Notes: generated from the letters alone by a model not told the origin. A stretch of DNA of 64,000 nucleotides from Chitinophagaceae bacterium (GCA_016719165.1 JADKAJ010000001.1:558001-622000); one strand, 5' to 3'. Positions 42,905-51,455 are shown, numbered from the stretch's first letter. Program-made: numbers and translations.

Positions 42905-43896
42905 TATTCAACCAAACCCAGCCAGTCTTCTGCATTCTTATAGAGTAATTTCTTCTCTGTCTTTTTTCCCAACTTCATTTTTTCAATCAGTTTACCCGGA
43001 TGATGTTCGCCTAAAGGGAATGGATAGTCGCTGCCCAGGCAGATCTTATCTTCACCCATCACATCAATAAGGAACTCCATTGACTTCTTGTTATGCACTA
43101 AACTATCCACCCAGAATTTTCCGATATATTCTTCCGGTGAAACAGAGTTGTCAACAGCCACCAGGTCTGGCCGCACATCATATCCATGTTTGATGCGGCC
43201 AATGGTGAAAGGGAAAGAACCACCACCATGTGCAAAAGCCACTCTCAGTTTGGGGAATTGTTCAAACACTCCACCGAATATCATCGAGCAGATAGCTCTT
43301 GCCGTTTCTGCAGGCATGCCCACCAGCCAGGGCAGCCAGTATTTTTGCATCTGGTCTTCGCCCATCATTTCCCAGGGATGAACAAACAAGGCACAGCCTG
43401 CTTTTTCAGCCGCTTCATAGAACGGGAAAAAATATTTATCAGATAAATTTTTTCCATTGATGTTGGAACCGATCTCCAGCCCGGGCATTTTCAATTCATT
43501 TAAACAGCGGTCCATTTCTTTTATCGCCAGGTCAATATCCTGCAGGGGGACTGTGCCCAGCCCGATAAATCGTTTCGGTTCTTTTGTTACCGTCTCTGCA
43601 ATATGGTCGTTGAAGAATCTTGCTGTTTCATAACCATCCTGTGGTTTCGCCCAGTAATTAAATAAAACAGGAATGGTGGAAAGCACCTGGATGGTCACTT
43701 CTGTTTCATTCATTTCTTTGATCCTTGCATCTGCCTGGTACGAATTTGCTTCCACCATCCGAAAGACCTTGTCGCCTTTCATCATACAGGCCTCACAGTT
43801 GCGGTGTTCCAAATGAATGAATTCGCCATAGCCAAATTTTTGTGTCCAGTTTGGCATGTGTTCGGGCATGATGTGAGTGTGAATATCTATTTTCAT
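42904..43896 (-). CDS. nbaD: 2-amino-3-carboxymuconate-6-semialdehyde decarboxylase (ACMSD)
   Basis: The 330-residue zinc amidohydrolase-fold enzyme removes CO2 from ACMS, steering it away from quinolinate. Motifs are DIHTHIMPEHMPNW (metal ligands), a central LFVHPWEM, AFAHGGGSFPFTIGRI and CLGSDYPFPLGE (metal Asp), all as in characterised ACMSDs. It follows the 3-hydroxyanthranilate dioxygenase on the same strand, separated only by the GxxExxY-bearing element. Length is typical. Confidence 0.93.
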   Translation of the reverse strand: MKIDIHTHIMPEHMPNWTQKFGYGEFIHLEHRNCEACMMKGDKVFRMVEANSYQADARIKEMNETEVTIQVLSTIPVLFNYWAKPQDGYETARFFNDHIAETVTKEPKRFIGLGTVPLQDIDLAIKEMDRCLNELKMPGLEIGSNINGKNLSDKYFFPFYEAAEKAGCALFVHPWEMMGEDQMQKYWLPWLVGMPAETARAICSMIFGGVFEQFPKLRVAFAHGGGSFPFTIGRIKHGYDVRPDLVAVDNSVSPEEYIGKFWVDSLVHNKKSMEFLIDVMGEDKICLGSDYPFPLGEHHPGKLIEKMKLGKKTEKKLLYKNAEDWLGLVE

Positions 43897-43902
43897 GAAA
43901 AG

Positions 43903-44374
43903 GAACGCAGATGGTTATGATAGTGATGATTTATTAAGATGTTTATATTCTTCTGAGTAAACTTTTCTTTTGAATTCCGCTTTTTTCCCAAAATTCACCA
44001 GAAGGCCAACTTCAATGTCGGTTGCACGCAGATAGTTTGTTAGTTGTGCTTCATGTTCGCCGCAAAGTGCTTCTGCCGCTTTTACCTCAATGATGACAGC
44101 ATTATTTACAATGATGTCTGCTATATAAAATCCTACTTTCGATTCGTCATAGAATACTTCAATAGGTTTTTGGGCCACACATTCAAGGTTAAACTTTTTC
44201 AATTCAATCAATAAAGCATTTTCATACACCTTTTCAAGGAAGCCATAGCCGAGCTGGTTATAGACATTGTAAAACGCCTTAATGATTATTCCTGTAATAT
44301 CAGCATGTTTGTAATTATCGGGCATACAACATAATTAATCTTACCAACCATAACAATCATAATAATCTGCGTTC
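43903..44374 (-). mobile_element. IVS-like element 3: 9-bp-period inverted arms around a GxxExxY gene
   Basis: The arms share GAACGCAGAT at both ends (43903-43912 and, inverted, 44365-44374), then 2 mismatches and TTATGAT; inward they continue as GATTRTTAT-type nonamers. The left end is 6 bp from the ACMSD start, and the right end overlaps the dioxygenase stop by one base. An empty relative lies at 45806-45882. Confidence 0.55.
43915..44325 (-). CDS. GxxExxY family protein, copy 2
   Basis: The 136-residue paralogue of 33137-33565 has the signature GYGFLEKVYENALLIEL, the nuclease-like core GFYIADIIVNNAVIIEVKA (Asp, Glu, Lys) and NYLRATDIEVGLLVNFGKKAEF. Its final residues (KHLNKSSLS) are encoded by the repeat arm. 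It is transcribed with the flanking kynurenine-pathway genes but has no evident part in that chemistry. The flanking inverted repeats mark it as an inserted passenger. Confidence 0.88.
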   Translation of the reverse strand: MPDNYKHADITGIIIKAFYNVYNQLGYGFLEKVYENALLIELKKFNLECVAQKPIEVFYDESKVGFYIADIIVNNAVIIEVKAAEALCGEHEAQLTNYLRATDIEVGLLVNFGKKAEFKRKVYSEEYKHLNKSSLS

Positions 44375-44895
44375 TATTTCTTCGTAGGAGGAAGCATTAC
44401 AGCTCCGCACTTGTTACAGGTTCTCTTCTGTTCATCACTATAAAATCCTTCCATTACCGGTGGTAATTGTTTTACGATATCATTGACCACTAATTTTTCT
44501 TCATAGAGCATGTTACCGCATTTTTCGCAGAACCAGATAAAGCCGTCCTCTTCGTCCTTTCTTACTTTTTCAATAACGAGTCCAACCGTGTTGGGCCCCC
44601 GTTGCGGGGAATGGGGAGTGCGGGCCGGCAACAGGAACATTTCTCCTTCTTTAATGTGGATATCCTTTGGCACTCCGTCATCTACAATTTTTACAGTGAT
44701 ATCTCCTTCCAGCTGGTAGAATAACTCTTCTGTTTCATTGAAGTGATAATCCTTGCGGGCATTGGGTCCGCCCACTACCATCACAATAAAATCGCTGGCG
44801 TCTTTGTATACACATTGATTGCCTACCGGTGGTTTCAGCAGGTCACGATGTTCATCGATCCATTTTTTCAGGTTGAAGGGAGCAGTCACGGCCAT
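44374..44895 (-). CDS. nbaC: 3-hydroxyanthranilate 3,4-dioxygenase
   Basis: The 173-residue cupin dioxygenase opens the ring of 3-hydroxyanthranilate to give ACMS. Iron ligands are in DYHFNETEELFYQLEGD (His, Glu) and ARTPHSPQR (His). The bacterial-type C-terminal metal site is present as CEKCG and CNKCG (two CxxC pairs, rubredoxin-like). It is the first gene of the leftward pair with ACMSD, divergent from the SDR/aldehyde dehydrogenase operon across 65 bp. Confidence 0.94.
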   Translation of the reverse strand: MAVTAPFNLKKWIDEHRDLLKPPVGNQCVYKDASDFIVMVVGGPNARKDYHFNETEELFYQLEGDITVKIVDDGVPKDIHIKEGEMFLLPARTPHSPQRGPNTVGLVIEKVRKDEEDGFIWFCEKCGNMLYEEKLVVNDIVKQLPPVMEGFYSDEQKRTCNKCGAVMLPPTKK

Positions 44896-44947
44896 ATAGC
44901 AAGTTTTTAATGATGTATTGAGGTGGAAAAATTACAACTTTTTACCG

Positions 44948-44955
44948 TAGGTTTG
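44948..44955 (+). promoter_or_regulatory. -7 box of the SDR operon (TAGGTTTG)
   Basis: Exact TAnnTTTG match 5 bp before the ATG at 44961, suggesting a leaderless or nearly leaderless kynurenine-operon transcript. Confidence 0.55.
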
Positions 44956-44960
44956 ACGAT

Positions 44961-45746
44961 ATGAATCTGTCTTTGGAAGAAAAAAAAGCGATCGTTTGCG
45001 GCAGTACCCAGGGCATTGGTTTGGCCATTGCAGAAGAACTGGCATTTCTGGGAGCCAGTTGTACATTGATCGCAAGAAATGAAGAAGCATTGAAGGAGGC
45101 AATTTTAAAACTCGATACGCAATTGCGGCAGCAACATAATTACCTCGTTGCTGATTTCAGTAAACCCGATGAACTTAAAAAAGTAATTGCTGCACATGTT
45201 GCCAAAAGCCCGGTGCATATTCTTATTAATAATACCGGGGGCCCGGCGGCAGGACCGATCACCGAAGCCACCGAAGAAGCATTTCTGAATACATTCAACC
45301 AGCACCTGATCTGTAATCATATTTTGGCAAAAGCGGTCATCCCTTCTATGAAGAAAGAAGGGTATGGGCGAATCGTCAATATCATTTCCACATCGGTTAA
45401 AATTCCATTGAAAAATCTTGGTGTTTCAAATACGATACGGGGTGCAGTGGCCAGCTGGTCAAAAACGATGGCTAACGAGTTGGGGCAATTCAAAATAACC
45501 GTTAATAATATTTTACCCGGCTTTACTGCTACACAACGGTTGACGACTCTTATTGATACTATGGCTAAAAAAGGAAATACAGTAGTGGATATTGTTGAAA
45601 AGAATATGATGGAAGAAGTGCCGATGAAACGTTTTGCCGAAGCTTCGGAAGTGGCAGCCGTGGCAGCCTTCCTGGCATCGCCGGCGGCTTCTTATGTCAA
45701 TGGGGTTAGCATTCCTGTAGACGGCGGCCGTACCGGCTCGATTTAA
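44961..45746 (+). CDS. Atypical SDR protein in the kynurenine cluster
   Basis: The 261-residue protein has a Rossmann fold with a variant glycine motif (GSTQGIGLAIA) and INNTGGPAAG. Where classical SDRs have the catalytic Tyr-x-x-x-Lys, this one reads GVSNTIRGAV, so Ser and Arg stand at the Tyr and Lys positions. This fits the BKR-like SDR subgroup that lacks the standard tetrad. It leads the rightward operon for 2-aminomuconate formation and probably acts on a pathway intermediate, possibly without redox chemistry. The true reaction is unknown. Confidence 0.8.
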   Translation: MNLSLEEKKAIVCGSTQGIGLAIAEELAFLGASCTLIARNEEALKEAILKLDTQLRQQHNYLVADFSKPDELKKVIAAHVAKSPVHILINNTGGPAAGPITEATEEAFLNTFNQHLICNHILAKAVIPSMKKEGYGRIVNIISTSVKIPLKNLGVSNTIRGAVASWSKTMANELGQFKITVNNILPGFTATQRLTTLIDTMAKKGNTVVDIVEKNMMEEVPMKRFAEASEVAAVAAFLASPAASYVNGVSIPVDGGRTGSI

Positions 45747-45751
45747 TTTTA

Positions 45752-45798
45752 AATGTTGAATGATGAATTTTAAATGATTTCATTCAACATTCAGCATT
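45752..45798. repeat. Empty heptamer inverted arrays (AATGTTG type)
   Basis: AATGTTG, AATGATG, AATTTTA, AATGATT face CAACATT and CAGCATT in the opposite sense. It starts 5 bp after the SDR stop and is followed at once by the 9-bp-period element at 45806. Confidence 0.7.
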
Positions 45799-45805
45799 TA
45801 GAGCA

Positions 45806-45882
45806 GAACGCAGATTATCATGATGATTAGATTTGTTATGATTTATCTGCGATAATCATGAAAATCATAATAATCAGCGTTC
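45806..45882. repeat. Empty version of the GxxExxY-bearing element
   Basis: Begins GAACGCAGATTATCATGAT and ends with the complement of GAACGCTGATTATTATGAT. These are the same ends and GATTATTAT nonamers as 43903-44374 but with no gene between. It ends 6 bp before the aldehyde dehydrogenase ATG. Confidence 0.75.
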
Positions 45883-45888
45883 CATTTA

Positions 45889-47346
45889 ATGAAACTTGAG
45901 ATTCCATATCACTTAGAAAATTATATCGGTGGACATTTAATTGCTCCGTTAAGCGGCAATTTTATTGATAATATTAATCCTGCCACGGGAGAAGTAGTTG
46001 GACAAATACCGGATTCGCATAAGAAAGATGTGGATGCTGCTGTACAGGCGGCCAAACTGGCTTTCCCCGACTGGAGTACAAGCCCGGTGGAGGAAAGGTT
46101 TAAGATCCTTAACCGAATTGCAGAACTGATTGATGCGCATCTTGAAGAACTGGCGCTGGCTGAAACGAATGATAATGGTAAACCACTCTGGTTGAGCAGG
46201 CAGGTTGATATACCAAGAGCATCAGCTAATTTCAGGTTCTTTGCAACAGGTATCATGCACTTCTCTGCGGAGAGTCATAACATGGAAGATAAGGCGGTCA
46301 ATTATACTCTTCGTCAACCGATCGGCATTGTAGGTTGTATCTCTCCGTGGAATCTGCCTTTGTATTTATTTACCTGGAAAATTGCACCTGCACTGGCAGC
46401 TGGAAATTGTGTGATTGCAAAACCATCGGAGGTGACTCCAGTTACTGCCTTTTTATTAGCTAAGATTTGTATAGAAGCCGGGTTGCCGGGTGGGGTACTG
46501 AATATTATTCATGGTACAGGTCCCGGTGCCGGTGAAGCCATTGTTTCGCATCCTGAAGTAAAAGCTATTTCATTTACCGGCAGCACAAGAGCCGGCGAAA
46601 GAATTGCAGCAATAGCTGCCCCTAAGTTTAAAAAACTCTCCTTAGAATTGGGCGGTAAAAATCCCGCTATCATATTTGCAGATTGTGAGTGGGAAAAAAT
46701 GATGACAGAGACGATCCGTTCTTCTTTTTCCAACCAGGGAGAAATTTGTTTATGCGGTAGTCGTATTTTGATCGAGGCATCGGTGTATGATAAATTTAAG
46801 ACTGAGTTTGTGGAGCGGACTAAGCAATTAAAAGTTGGTGATCCGCTGGAGAATGAGTCCAGGCAGGGAGCTATTGTAAGCAAAATGCATTTTGAAAAAA
46901 TTTTACGATGTATTGATACGGCAAAACAGGAAGGCGGAAAAATTTTATGTGGCGGTAACCCGGTTAATCTAACCGGCAGATGTGAAAATGGTTTTTTTAT
47001 AGCGCCAACGGTTATGGAGGGATTAGGCCCAAACTGCCAGACCAACCAGGAAGAAATATTCGGTCCGGTGGTAACGCTGCAGTCGTTTAAAACAGAAGAA
47101 GAAGCGTTGCAACTGGCCAATGCAACAAGTTATGGACTGGCAGCTACGATCTGGACACAGGATATTTCAAAAGCCAACCGGGTAGCAGCTAAAGTGGAGA
47201 GTGGTATCATCTGGATCAATTGCTGGTTGCTCCGTGATCTGCGAACTCCTTTCGGAGGAATGAAAAACAGCGGGGTGGGAAGGGAAGGAGGCTGGGAAGC
47301 ATTGCGGTTTTTTACAGAGGCGAAGAATGTTTGTATTCAATTATGA
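45889..47346 (+). CDS. 2-aminomuconate-6-semialdehyde dehydrogenase
   Basis: The 485-residue aldehyde dehydrogenase has the catalytic Glu motif LELGGKNPA, nucleophile Cys in NQGEICLCGSR, and the closing GGMKNSGVGREGG. The ISPWNLPLYLFTWKIAPALAAGN block with Leu-Tyr-Leu-Phe is typical of the hydroxymuconic/aminomuconic semialdehyde subgroup (AmnC/NbaE/ALDH8). The neighbours (ACMSD, 3-hydroxyanthranilate dioxygenase, RidA-type deaminase) support conversion of 2-aminomuconate semialdehyde to 2-aminomuconate with NAD. Length is normal. Confidence 0.9.
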   Translation: MKLEIPYHLENYIGGHLIAPLSGNFIDNINPATGEVVGQIPDSHKKDVDAAVQAAKLAFPDWSTSPVEERFKILNRIAELIDAHLEELALAETNDNGKPLWLSRQVDIPRASANFRFFATGIMHFSAESHNMEDKAVNYTLRQPIGIVGCISPWNLPLYLFTWKIAPALAAGNCVIAKPSEVTPVTAFLLAKICIEAGLPGGVLNIIHGTGPGAGEAIVSHPEVKAISFTGSTRAGERIAAIAAPKFKKLSLELGGKNPAIIFADCEWEKMMTETIRSSFSNQGEICLCGSRILIEASVYDKFKTEFVERTKQLKVGDPLENESRQGAIVSKMHFEKILRCIDTAKQEGGKILCGGNPVNLTGRCENGFFIAPTVMEGLGPNCQTNQEEIFGPVVTLQSFKTEEEALQLANATSYGLAATIWTQDISKANRVAAKVESGIIWINCWLLRDLRTPFGGMKNSGVGREGGWEALRFFTEAKNVCIQL

Positions 47347-47348
47347 TA

Positions 47349-47411
47349 AATGTTAAGGGATGAATGTTGAATGAAGATTCATTTAACATTCATCATTCAA
47401 AATTCAACATA
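47349..47411. repeat. Empty heptamer inverted arrays (AATGTTA type)
   Basis: AATGTTA, AGGGATG, AATGTTG, AATGAAG face ATTCATT, TAACATT, CATCATT, CAAAATT, CAACATA. It fills the spacer from 2 bp after one stop to 3 bp before the next ATG and shares its heptamers with 45752-45798. Confidence 0.75.
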
Positions 47412-47414
47412 GTA

Positions 47415-47831
47415 ATGTCTGAAATTATACATACCGCAAACGCATCATCCCCGCTTGGTGCTTACCCACATGCAAGAAAAGTTGGAAACCTGTTATTTCT
47501 TTCCGGCATCGGTCCTAGAAATCCTAAGGACAATTCCATTCCGGGATTGGAATTGGATAAAGACGGAAATATTGAGAAGTATGATATTGCGGCCGAATGT
47601 CATGCTGTATTTGCCAATGTAAAAGCAGTTTTGGAGGCCAGCGGCAGTAGCTGGGACAGGATCATTGATGTGACCGTTTTCCTGACCAATATGAAAAAGG
47701 ATTTTCCGGTTTACAATAAAATTTATGCTGACTATTTCACAGCAGTACAGGCTTGCCGTACAACAGTAGAAGTGAAAAGTATGCCAACGCCGATTGCGAT
47801 TGAATTGAAAGTGATTGCGACAATTGATTAG
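47415..47831 (+). CDS. RidA-family protein, probable 2-aminomuconate deaminase
   Basis: The 138-residue YjgF/RidA fold protein starts MSEIIHTANASSPLGAYPHARKVG. The ATG at 47415 excludes a 17-codon extension that lies in repeats. The core is FLSGIGPRNPK, LEASGSSWDRIIDVTVFLTNM, and the conserved Arg in ACRTTVEVKSMP. RidA relatives in 3-hydroxyanthranilate clusters (AmnD, NbaF) deaminate 2-aminomuconate to 4-oxalocrotonate. Position between the semialdehyde dehydrogenase and kynureninase makes that role likely here. Confidence 0.85.
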   Translation: MSEIIHTANASSPLGAYPHARKVGNLLFLSGIGPRNPKDNSIPGLELDKDGNIEKYDIAAECHAVFANVKAVLEASGSSWDRIIDVTVFLTNMKKDFPVYNKIYADYFTAVQACRTTVEVKSMPTPIAIELKVIATID

Positions 47832-47837
47832 TTACGG

Positions 47838-47896
47838 GTTTGACGTTTGATGTTCGATGTTAAAGAACTTCAAACCTCAAACTTAGAACTTCAAAT
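47838..47896. repeat. Empty heptamer inverted arrays (GTTTGAN type)
   Basis: GTTTGAC, GTTTGAT, GTTCGAT (47838-47858) face TTCAAAC, CTCAAAC, TTAGAAC, TTCAAAT (47869-47896). The unit is the same as in the left arm of the gene-bearing element at 40705. It ends 7 bp before the kynU ATG. Confidence 0.8.
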
Positions 47897-47903
47897 AATT
47901 AAT

Positions 47904-49178
47904 ATGAGTTTTCAAAATAATCTTGAGTTTGCCAGGGATCTTGATGCAAAGGATGTATTAAAATCTTTTCGCCAGCATTTTTTCATTCCACAGCACGAAG
48001 GGAAGGATTGTGTTTACTTCACGGGTAACTCTCTCGGTCTGCAAGCCAAAACAACGTCGGAGTATGTGCAACAGGAATTAGATGACTGGGCCAGGTTGGG
48101 CGTGGAAGGGCATTTCCAGGCAAAAAATCCCTGGATGCCTTATCATGAAATTTTTCCGAAACAATTATCAAAGATCGTTGGTTGCCGGGAGAACGAAGTA
48201 GTGGTGATGAATTCGTTGACCGTGAACCTGCATTTGCTGATGGTGACATTTTATCGTCCCACAAAACAACGGTATAAGATCATTTGCGAAGCCAAAGCTT
48301 TTCCTTCCGACCAGTATGCTTTTGAAACACAGGCAAAATATCATGGCTTTGATCCCGCAGATGCGGTGATAGAAGTTGCGCCAAGAGAAGGAGAGTATAT
48401 ACTCCGGACAGAAGATATTATTTCAACGATACAGCAACATAATGACAGTGTCGCTGTTGTTTTATTTGGAGGTATCAATTATTACACCGGCCAGTTGTTT
48501 GATATGAAAGCCATCACTGCTGCTGCACATGCAGTGGGTGCTTATGCCGGGTTTGACCTGGCACATGCAGCCGGTAACGTGGAATTGCACCTGCACGACT
48601 GGCAGGTAGATTTTGCCTGCTGGTGCTCTTACAAATACCTGAACAGTAGTCCCGGTGGTATTGCTGGTGCCTATATTCATGAAAAGCATGCTGCTGATAC
48701 AACATTGCCACGATTTGCCGGCTGGTGGGGATATAAAAAAGATACCCGTTTCAAAATGGAGAAAGGTTTTGAGGCGATTCCAACAGCGGAAGGCTGGCAA
48801 TTAAGTAATGCCCCGGTATTATTAATGGCGGCGCATAAAGCTTCGCTGGATATTTTTGAAGCAGCCGGAATGGACCGCTTGCATACCAAACGTAAACGGT
48901 TAGCCGCTTATTTGCATTTTATATTACATGATATTAACGACCGGCAGCCTGAAAAAGTCATTGAGATCATTACACCGGCGGATGAAAAGGAAAGAGGTTG
49001 CCAGGTGTCGATGCTGATGCTGCAAAGAGGCAAAGAGATTTTTGATGCGTTAACAAAACAGGGAGTAGTAGCTGACTGGCGGGAGCCGAATGTGATAAGA
49101 GTAGCACCCGTACCACTGTACAATTCGTTTGAAGATATTTACAGGTTTGGAGAAATTATACGTTCAATTTTAAAATAG
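47904..49178 (+). CDS. kynU: Kynureninase
   Basis: The 424-residue PLP enzyme cleaves 3-hydroxykynurenine (and kynurenine) to 3-hydroxyanthranilate and alanine. Motifs are YFTGNSLGLQ, VVVMNSLTVNLHLLM, AFPSDQYAFETQ, GFDLAHAAGNVELHLHDW and the PLP lysine in WCSYKYLNSSPGG, all as in characterised kynureninases. I start at the ATG at 47904; the longer reading from 47847 passes through the heptamer repeats. It is directly upstream of kynurenine monooxygenase. Confidence 0.95.
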   Translation: MSFQNNLEFARDLDAKDVLKSFRQHFFIPQHEGKDCVYFTGNSLGLQAKTTSEYVQQELDDWARLGVEGHFQAKNPWMPYHEIFPKQLSKIVGCRENEVVVMNSLTVNLHLLMVTFYRPTKQRYKIICEAKAFPSDQYAFETQAKYHGFDPADAVIEVAPREGEYILRTEDIISTIQQHNDSVAVVLFGGINYYTGQLFDMKAITAAAHAVGAYAGFDLAHAAGNVELHLHDWQVDFACWCSYKYLNSSPGGIAGAYIHEKHAADTTLPRFAGWWGYKKDTRFKMEKGFEAIPTAEGWQLSNAPVLLMAAHKASLDIFEAAGMDRLHTKRKRLAAYLHFILHDINDRQPEKVIEIITPADEKERGCQVSMLMLQRGKEIFDALTKQGVVADWREPNVIRVAPVPLYNSFEDIYRFGEIIRSILK

Positions 49179-49179
49179 C

Positions 49180-49250
49180 CACAACGACACGAAGTCACAA
49201 AGCAGTATAAAAAAGTCTTTGTGCCCCTTCGGGCCTTTGTGCTTTCGGGA
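49180..49250. repeat. Empty inverted arrays with 8-9 bp period (CACAAAG type)
   Basis: CACAACGA, CACGAAGT, CACAAAGC (49180-49203) face CTTTGTGCC, CCTTCGGGC, CTTTGTGCT (from 49217). It fills the spacer between kynU and kmo from 1 bp after the stop to 4 bp before the ATG. Confidence 0.65.
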
Positions 49251-49254
49251 CAAA

Positions 49255-50601
49255 ATGAAAAAAAATATTACAATTATCGGGGCGGGCCTGGTTGGTTCAT
49301 TGCTTTCCATTTACCTCTCCAAACGGGGACATACTGTAAGGATCTATGAACGGCGCGGGGATATGCGGAAAGAAAAAATGAGTGCCGGTCGTTCGATCAA
49401 CCTGGCACTAAGTGACAGGGGTTTGCTTGCACTGGAAAAAGTGGGGTTGGCAGAAGAGATCAAAAAGATATCTATTCCCATGCATGGCCGGTCTATCCAT
49501 AACCCGGATGGCAACATTGCTTTTCAGCCTTATGGCAAAGAAGGGCAGTATATCAATTCAGTTTCCAGGGGAACACTCAATATGAAACTGATGGACCTGG
49601 CTGAACAGCACGGCGTACAAATTTTCTTTCATGAAAAATGTACCACGCTGGATTGGGAGAAGGATGTGCTGGAATTTGAAAATACGAGCGGTGTAAGTAT
49701 TCCCTCTTCAAAAGCAGATCTTGTTTTTGCTGCAGACGGGGCTTTCTCTGCCGCCAGGTTGCAGCACCAGTTGCGCCATGACAAATTCAACTACCAACAA
49801 TATTATATTGATTGCGGGTATAAAGAACTGACGATCCCGGCAACGGCTGATGGCAATTTTGCTATGGAAGTTAATGCCCTGCACATCTGGCCACGGAAGG
49901 ATTATATGCTGATCGCATTACCCAACCTTGACAAGACCTTTACCTGCACCTTATTCTTTCCGTTTGAAGGAGAAGCCTCATTTGATAAGCTGAAAACTGA
50001 AACGGATGTAAAGAATTTCTTTGAAAAAACTTTTCCGGATGCGGTACCGCTGATGCCGGATTATATCAATGAATTTTTTACCAATCCTACTTCCTCCCTG
50101 GTTACCGTAAAATGTTTTCCCTGGATACGGGAAGATAAATTTGCACTGATCGGTGATGCGGCCCATGCGATTGTACCTTTCTTCGGGCAGGGTATGAACT
50201 GCGGATTTGAAGACTGCCGGGTACTGGATGAACTGATTGAAAAGAATGGTGACGACTGGACATCTATTTTGCAACAATACCAAACCTTGCGTAAACCTGA
50301 TGGAGATGCGATTGCAGATCTTGCCATTAATAATTTTACCGAGATGCGGGACAGGACCGCCGACCCGATATTCCTGCTTCAAAAAAAGATAGAAGCAAGG
50401 CTGCATGAAAAATATCCGGAGAAATGGATTCCGGCTTATTCACAGGTTACATTCAGTCCGCATATCCGTTACAGCGAGGCCCTGAAACGGGGGCATATGC
50501 AGGAAGCGATCATGCAGGATGTAATGAAATTGGAAAATATTGGAGAAACCTGGGATAATCCTGACCTGCATGAACAGATCATTCAACAAGTACAGCATTG
50601 A
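49255..50601 (+). CDS. kmo: Kynurenine 3-monooxygenase
   Basis: The 448-residue FAD monooxygenase hydroxylates kynurenine to 3-hydroxykynurenine using NADPH and oxygen. The FAD site is GAGLVGSLLSIYLSKRGH and YERRGDMR, then GRSINLALSDRGLLAL. DGAFSAAR and the second FAD motif LIGDAAHAIVPFFGQGMNCGFEDC (two strands) are typical of KMO. I start at the ATG at 49255. It ends the catabolic operon, followed by pyrF with its own -7 box. No tryptophan dioxygenase or kynurenine formamidase is seen in the window. Confidence 0.95.
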   Translation: MKKNITIIGAGLVGSLLSIYLSKRGHTVRIYERRGDMRKEKMSAGRSINLALSDRGLLALEKVGLAEEIKKISIPMHGRSIHNPDGNIAFQPYGKEGQYINSVSRGTLNMKLMDLAEQHGVQIFFHEKCTTLDWEKDVLEFENTSGVSIPSSKADLVFAADGAFSAARLQHQLRHDKFNYQQYYIDCGYKELTIPATADGNFAMEVNALHIWPRKDYMLIALPNLDKTFTCTLFFPFEGEASFDKLKTETDVKNFFEKTFPDAVPLMPDYINEFFTNPTSSLVTVKCFPWIREDKFALIGDAAHAIVPFFGQGMNCGFEDCRVLDELIEKNGDDWTSILQQYQTLRKPDGDAIADLAINNFTEMRDRTADPIFLLQKKIEARLHEKYPEKWIPAYSQVTFSPHIRYSEALKRGHMQEAIMQDVMKLENIGETWDNPDLHEQIIQQVQH

Positions 50602-50623
50602 AGGATAACATCCGAACATAAAC

Positions 50624-50647
50624 TTCAAACCTCAAACTGTATTTTTG
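50624..50647 (+). promoter_or_regulatory. Two heptamers and -7 box of pyrF
   Basis: TTCAAAC, CTCAAAC (50624-50637) run straight into TATTTTTG (50640-50647, TAnnTTTG), 4 bp before the pyrF ATG. The repeat unit is the one used at 47838 and 40705. Confidence 0.55.
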
Positions 50648-50651
50648 CACC

Positions 50652-51455
50652 ATGACCAGGCATCAACTTGTTGAACAGATCAGGGAAAAACGATCTTACC
50701 TCTGCGTTGGTTTGGACACTGATAGTACAAAGATTCCCCAATATCTTTTGGCGGAGCCAGATCCTGTATTTGCTTTTAATAAAGCAATTATTGATGCGAC
50801 AAAGGATTTGTGTGTGAGCTATAAGATCAACACTGCTTTTTATGAGGCGATGGGAGTGAAAGGCTGGGAGGCGATGGAGAAGACCGTTCATTATATTGGT
50901 AATGAACATTTCAAAATTGCAGATGCCAAAAGGGGAGATATTGGCAACACGTCGGACCAATATGCCAAAGCCTTTTTTGAGGCAATGCCTTTTGATGCGA
51001 TAACCGTTGCCCCGTACATGGGCGAAGACAGCGTAAAGCCCTTTTTACAATATGAAGGTAAGTGGGCTATTGTTTTGGGATTGACCTCTAATAAAGGAGC
51101 CAATGATTTTGAATTGCAACAAGCCGGGGATGGGTTATTGTATGAGAAAGTACTACAAACAGTGTCTGCCTGGGGCACTCCTGAAAATTTAATGTTCGTG
51201 GTGGGTGCTACACAAGCAGATTCCTTTATCAATATCAGGAAACTAACTCCCAATCATTTCTATCTTGTTCCGGGTGTTGGTGCACAGGGTGGAAGTTTGA
51301 AAGAAATTTCTTCAAAAGCAATGAACAGGGATTGCGGCATTTTGGTAAATGCAAGCCGGGCCATTATTTATGCTTCCGGAGGGGAAGATTTTGCGGAGCA
51401 GGCGAGAGAAGTGGCTAAGGAGTACCAGGAAGAGATGAGTGGTTATTTAATCTAA
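50652..51455 (+). CDS. pyrF: Orotidine 5'-phosphate decarboxylase
   Basis: The 267-residue enzyme (type 2 PyrF subfamily) makes UMP from OMP. Motifs are LCVGLDTDSTKIP, SYKINTAFYEAMGVKG and the catalytic IADAKRGDIGNTS (Lys and Asp pair), plus late VPGVGAQGGS and SRAIIYAS. It is unrelated to the preceding kynurenine genes and probably has its own promoter. Its last 9 bp overlap the convergent gene at 51447. Confidence 0.94.
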   Translation: MTRHQLVEQIREKRSYLCVGLDTDSTKIPQYLLAEPDPVFAFNKAIIDATKDLCVSYKINTAFYEAMGVKGWEAMEKTVHYIGNEHFKIADAKRGDIGNTSDQYAKAFFEAMPFDAITVAPYMGEDSVKPFLQYEGKWAIVLGLTSNKGANDFELQQAGDGLLYEKVLQTVSAWGTPENLMFVVGATQADSFINIRKLTPNHFYLVPGVGAQGGSLKEISSKAMNRDCGILVNASRAIIYASGGEDFAEQAREVAKEYQEEMSGYLI

